This document shows, one piece after another, positions 62,018-64,000 of a stretch of 64,000 nt of DNA (within the stretch, counting starts at the first letter, position 1; each line of letters opens with the position of its first letter). Made by a program: the position numbers and the translations under genes. Source of the DNA: Caldalkalibacillus mannanilyticus JCM 10596 (lineage in GTDB: Bacteria > Bacillota > Bacilli > Caldalkalibacillales > JCM-10596); NCBI RefSeq assembly GCF_000615945.1, contig NZ_BAMO01000002.1, forward strand, positions 124,001-188,000, in the 5' to 3' direction. The notes below the pieces were generated by a model. It did not search any database, was not told where the DNA came from, and was given only the letters and a program-made list of their open reading frames with translations.

Positions 62018-64000
62018 ATGAAAAAAGTTGACATGAAAAAGGTTTTTAAGAAAGGGCTTCCACTTGCTTTAGCTACGAGTCTGGTTTTTAGCTATGGGGT
62101 CGGTGATATTGAGGCAAAGGAAAAAGGGAAGAACAAGAAAAATGAAGTGAAGGTTGAAAAAGAAAGAAAATCAAAAGGCTTTAGTGACATCGAAGGCTAC
62201 TGGGGACAGAAAACAATTGAAAAAATGGATGACACTAGGGATTATAACTGGATATACAGATGGGACGTTTCAGCCTAACAAACCTGTTTCTCATCAAGAA
62301 GCGGTCGTTCTTGTTGTAAGATTACTAGGTTTGGAAGAAGAGGCGCAGAAACGTGCAAAAAATGGAGTAAAGCTTCCTTTTAAAAATGAAAACTCCATTT
62401 CCACATGGGCTAGAGGACATATTGCCATGGCACTTGAATTAGGCTTGCTAGATAAAAACGAGAAGTTCCAAGGAAATAAAGCAGCTTCCAGAATTTTCGT
62501 GACTTCTCTCATGGTGAAGGGCTTGGGTATTGATGTTGATCATTACAAAGGAAGAGATTTAGAGTTCTCTGACCTCGCCCATTTAACTGCGGAGGAAAGA
62601 TTAGAGCTGGCAGTGGCAGTTTCCGAAAACTTAGCTAAGGGGTATGGAGATAAAACCTTCCAGCCTAATAAACCAGTAACAAGAGGAGAGATCGCTGCTT
62701 TTCTTGAGAGAATGCTAGATTATATCTCTGATCATGATGATTATAATGATATTATTCTTGAGCCAATCAAAGGATATTTTACATCCTATAACTCTAGAGA
62801 TCAAAAAATGACATTTATCCGTGAAGGCAGAAGCGCTTCCGATCTAAAAAGCGTCACTTATACATTAAGCGATAAAGCAATCATTTATTATAATGGGAAA
62901 AAACGCTCAACGCTGGATGTATTCAAAGATGGGGATCGCTTAGAAGTCATCCTCAATAATGAAGGAAAAATTATCTTTGTCAGTGGAGAGTCTAAGAAAG
63001 ATGATAAGGTTGTTTGGGATCAATTAAAAAACGTTTCTGTTTTTAATGTCAAATTAACCTCAGGACAAAATAGCATTGTCTATTCCTATGATGCGGCGAA
63101 ACCAAACGATATCTATGTCCTAACTCAAAAAAATGGAAAAAGCTCTTTACTCCAAGGGAAGGAAGCAGCTACAGCCATAAAAGCGGCGATTGATACCCAT
63201 TTCAAAGCAGGATCTACATTTGATCTGAAGAAGACAACGAAAAACTTAGCTCTTCTAGCACAGACATCTTCTGATAAAGAAGCGAATGTTTCCGTTCAAT
63301 ATAAAACAAAAGAGAGCAATCTAGAATTTAGCTCCGAAATAAAAGCATCAACCAATGCGACTAAAATGAACTGGAGTAAAGGAAAGGCAACCATTGCTTA
63401 TACTGAGTCAACAGATTCCAAAGGAAAGGTAACGTCAAATCTACAAGTAAAGGATCCGGATGCGAAGAAGGAGATTTCTTACAAGAAAGAAATAAGCGAT
63501 TCTAAAGTAACAGCATCAGGTTATCTTAAACTAGAGGGTCTTTCTTTAGAGATTAAGGATACTTCTCTTGAACCAACGATTAAACAAATACTTGGGGACT
63601 ATAAGTTTGCCTTGTATGGAGAAACGCCAAAAACAGACAAACCAAAAGACGAGTACAAGAATCTCACAGGAATAGCTAACTTTAATCTTGAAATCACTTC
63701 CGGTAAAAATAGCTATCTATATCAATATAACAAAGACCGAGTAAAGGAAATGTATGTCCTGACTCAAAAAGATGGCAAGACCAATATTCTTACTGGAGAT
63801 GAAGCAGCAGCAGCCATCAAGAAAATGATCGATACCCATTTTAAAACAAACAGCACATTTGATAGCAAGGAAGTAAGCAAAAATCTTGTCGCTCTTGTTC
63901 AGAATAAGGATTCAAAAGACAGTAAGATTAGCTTAAATTATAAAACAAACGACAGAACCCTAGTCTTTGACACAGAGGTAAAAAGCAACTCTGAGTCCAC
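62018..64000 (+). CDS. SLH-domain surface protein, 5' part (frameshift, runs off window)
   Basis: Starts ATG 62018 with a signal peptide (about 1-35: LPLALATSLVFSYGVGDIEA). S-layer homology domains follow: FSDIEGYWGQKTIEKM, then GIITGYTDGTFQPNKP, and NLAKGYGDKTFQPNKP with TRGEIAAFLERML. The first SLH is broken near 62234; removing one A (GACACTAGGG to GACCTAGGG) gives MDDLGIITGY, so this is an insertion, unlike the other indels. Beyond residue 340 two long repeats start at about 63037 and 63661 (YVLTQKNGKSSLLQGKEAA and YVLTQKDGKTNILTGDEAA; DTHFKAGSTFD and DTHFKTNSTFD). It is anchored to the cell wall by the SLH domains. The C-terminus is outside the window. Confidence 0.88.

Noticed and set aside
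61320-62034. Long hydrophobic minus-strand frames (Phe/Leu rich)
   Set aside because: They are the complement of the Lys-rich rsgI tail, where AAA/AAG becomes TTT/CTT.
1-64000. tRNA, rRNA, prophage or complete transposase genes
   Set aside because: No cloverleaf, rRNA segment, integrase or DDE transposase was recognised by reading; a tRNAscan or ISfinder run could still find short remnants.

Overview
The window reads as chromosomal DNA of a low-GC Gram-positive, most likely a member of Bacillales. Supporting features are the strong AGGAGG-type ribosome binding sites with ATG, TTG and GTG starts, a sigI-rsgI pair, a yusI-gcvH pair, BirA boxes on the biotin genes, a CcpA cre-like site, a perfect Fur box, and a cobalamin operon whose order (cbiH60-cbiX-cbiJ-cbiC-cbiD-cbiET-cbiL-cbiF-cbiG-cbiA) is the one I recall from Bacillus megaterium. 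No rRNA or tRNA gene was seen.

Layout. (1) 1-2555, minus strand: a lasso peptide operon, RRE protein, transglutaminase-like leader peptidase, ATP-dependent cyclase, then the first 12 codons of a probable precursor cut by the window edge. (2) 2999-18085, plus strand: cobalamin riboswitch, terminator and a 14-gene operon for the early-cobalt (anaerobic) route from sirohydrochlorin to cobyric acid, plus CobT and precorrin-2 dehydrogenase. (3) 18134-24729: accessory region with two divergent paralogous membrane-anchored proteins, a DUF1697 remnant, an AraC regulator carrying a siderophore-binding domain beside a Fur-controlled binding lipoprotein, a 37-residue membrane peptide under a c-di-GMP-I riboswitch, and an 8-repeat CRISPR array without cas genes. 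(4) 24730-29109: bioB-bioD with a BirA box, a secreted copper-amine-oxidase-N-like protein and an S41 protease. (5) 29208-38085: a YesM/YesN-type two-component system, an anchored sugar-binding protein and a ribose-type ABC transporter. (6) 38097-44461: MFS and MocR divergent pair, CPBP protease, bioA with a second BirA box, another MFS. (7) 44560-54614: DUF2797, the B12 importer btuFC-btuD/cbiZ, the late cobalamin genes cbiB-cobD-cobU-cobS-cobC-cobU-like-pduO, then yusI-like and gcvH. (8) 54693-64000: acetyltransferases, a FGGY sugar kinase, a nitrilase-family enzyme, sigI-rsgI behind a SigI-type promoter, and the start of a large SLH-domain surface protein that runs off the right edge.

Together the two cobalamin loci cover nearly all of de novo synthesis after sirohydrochlorin/precorrin-2, nucleotide loop assembly, uptake and cobinamide salvage. 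SUMT (cobA) was not seen. 

A strong cross-cutting observation is that about a dozen conserved genes are interrupted by single-base indels, nearly all one base short in a homopolymer run. The apparent gene splits (cbiH, cbiF, btuC, rbsA, rbsC, the histidine kinase, the OFA-type MFS) and the apparent fusions (cbiA-cobQ, the long cobU, possibly cbiB-cobD) should be read in that light: they look more like base-calling errors than biology. Genes are given here with their reconstructed limits.
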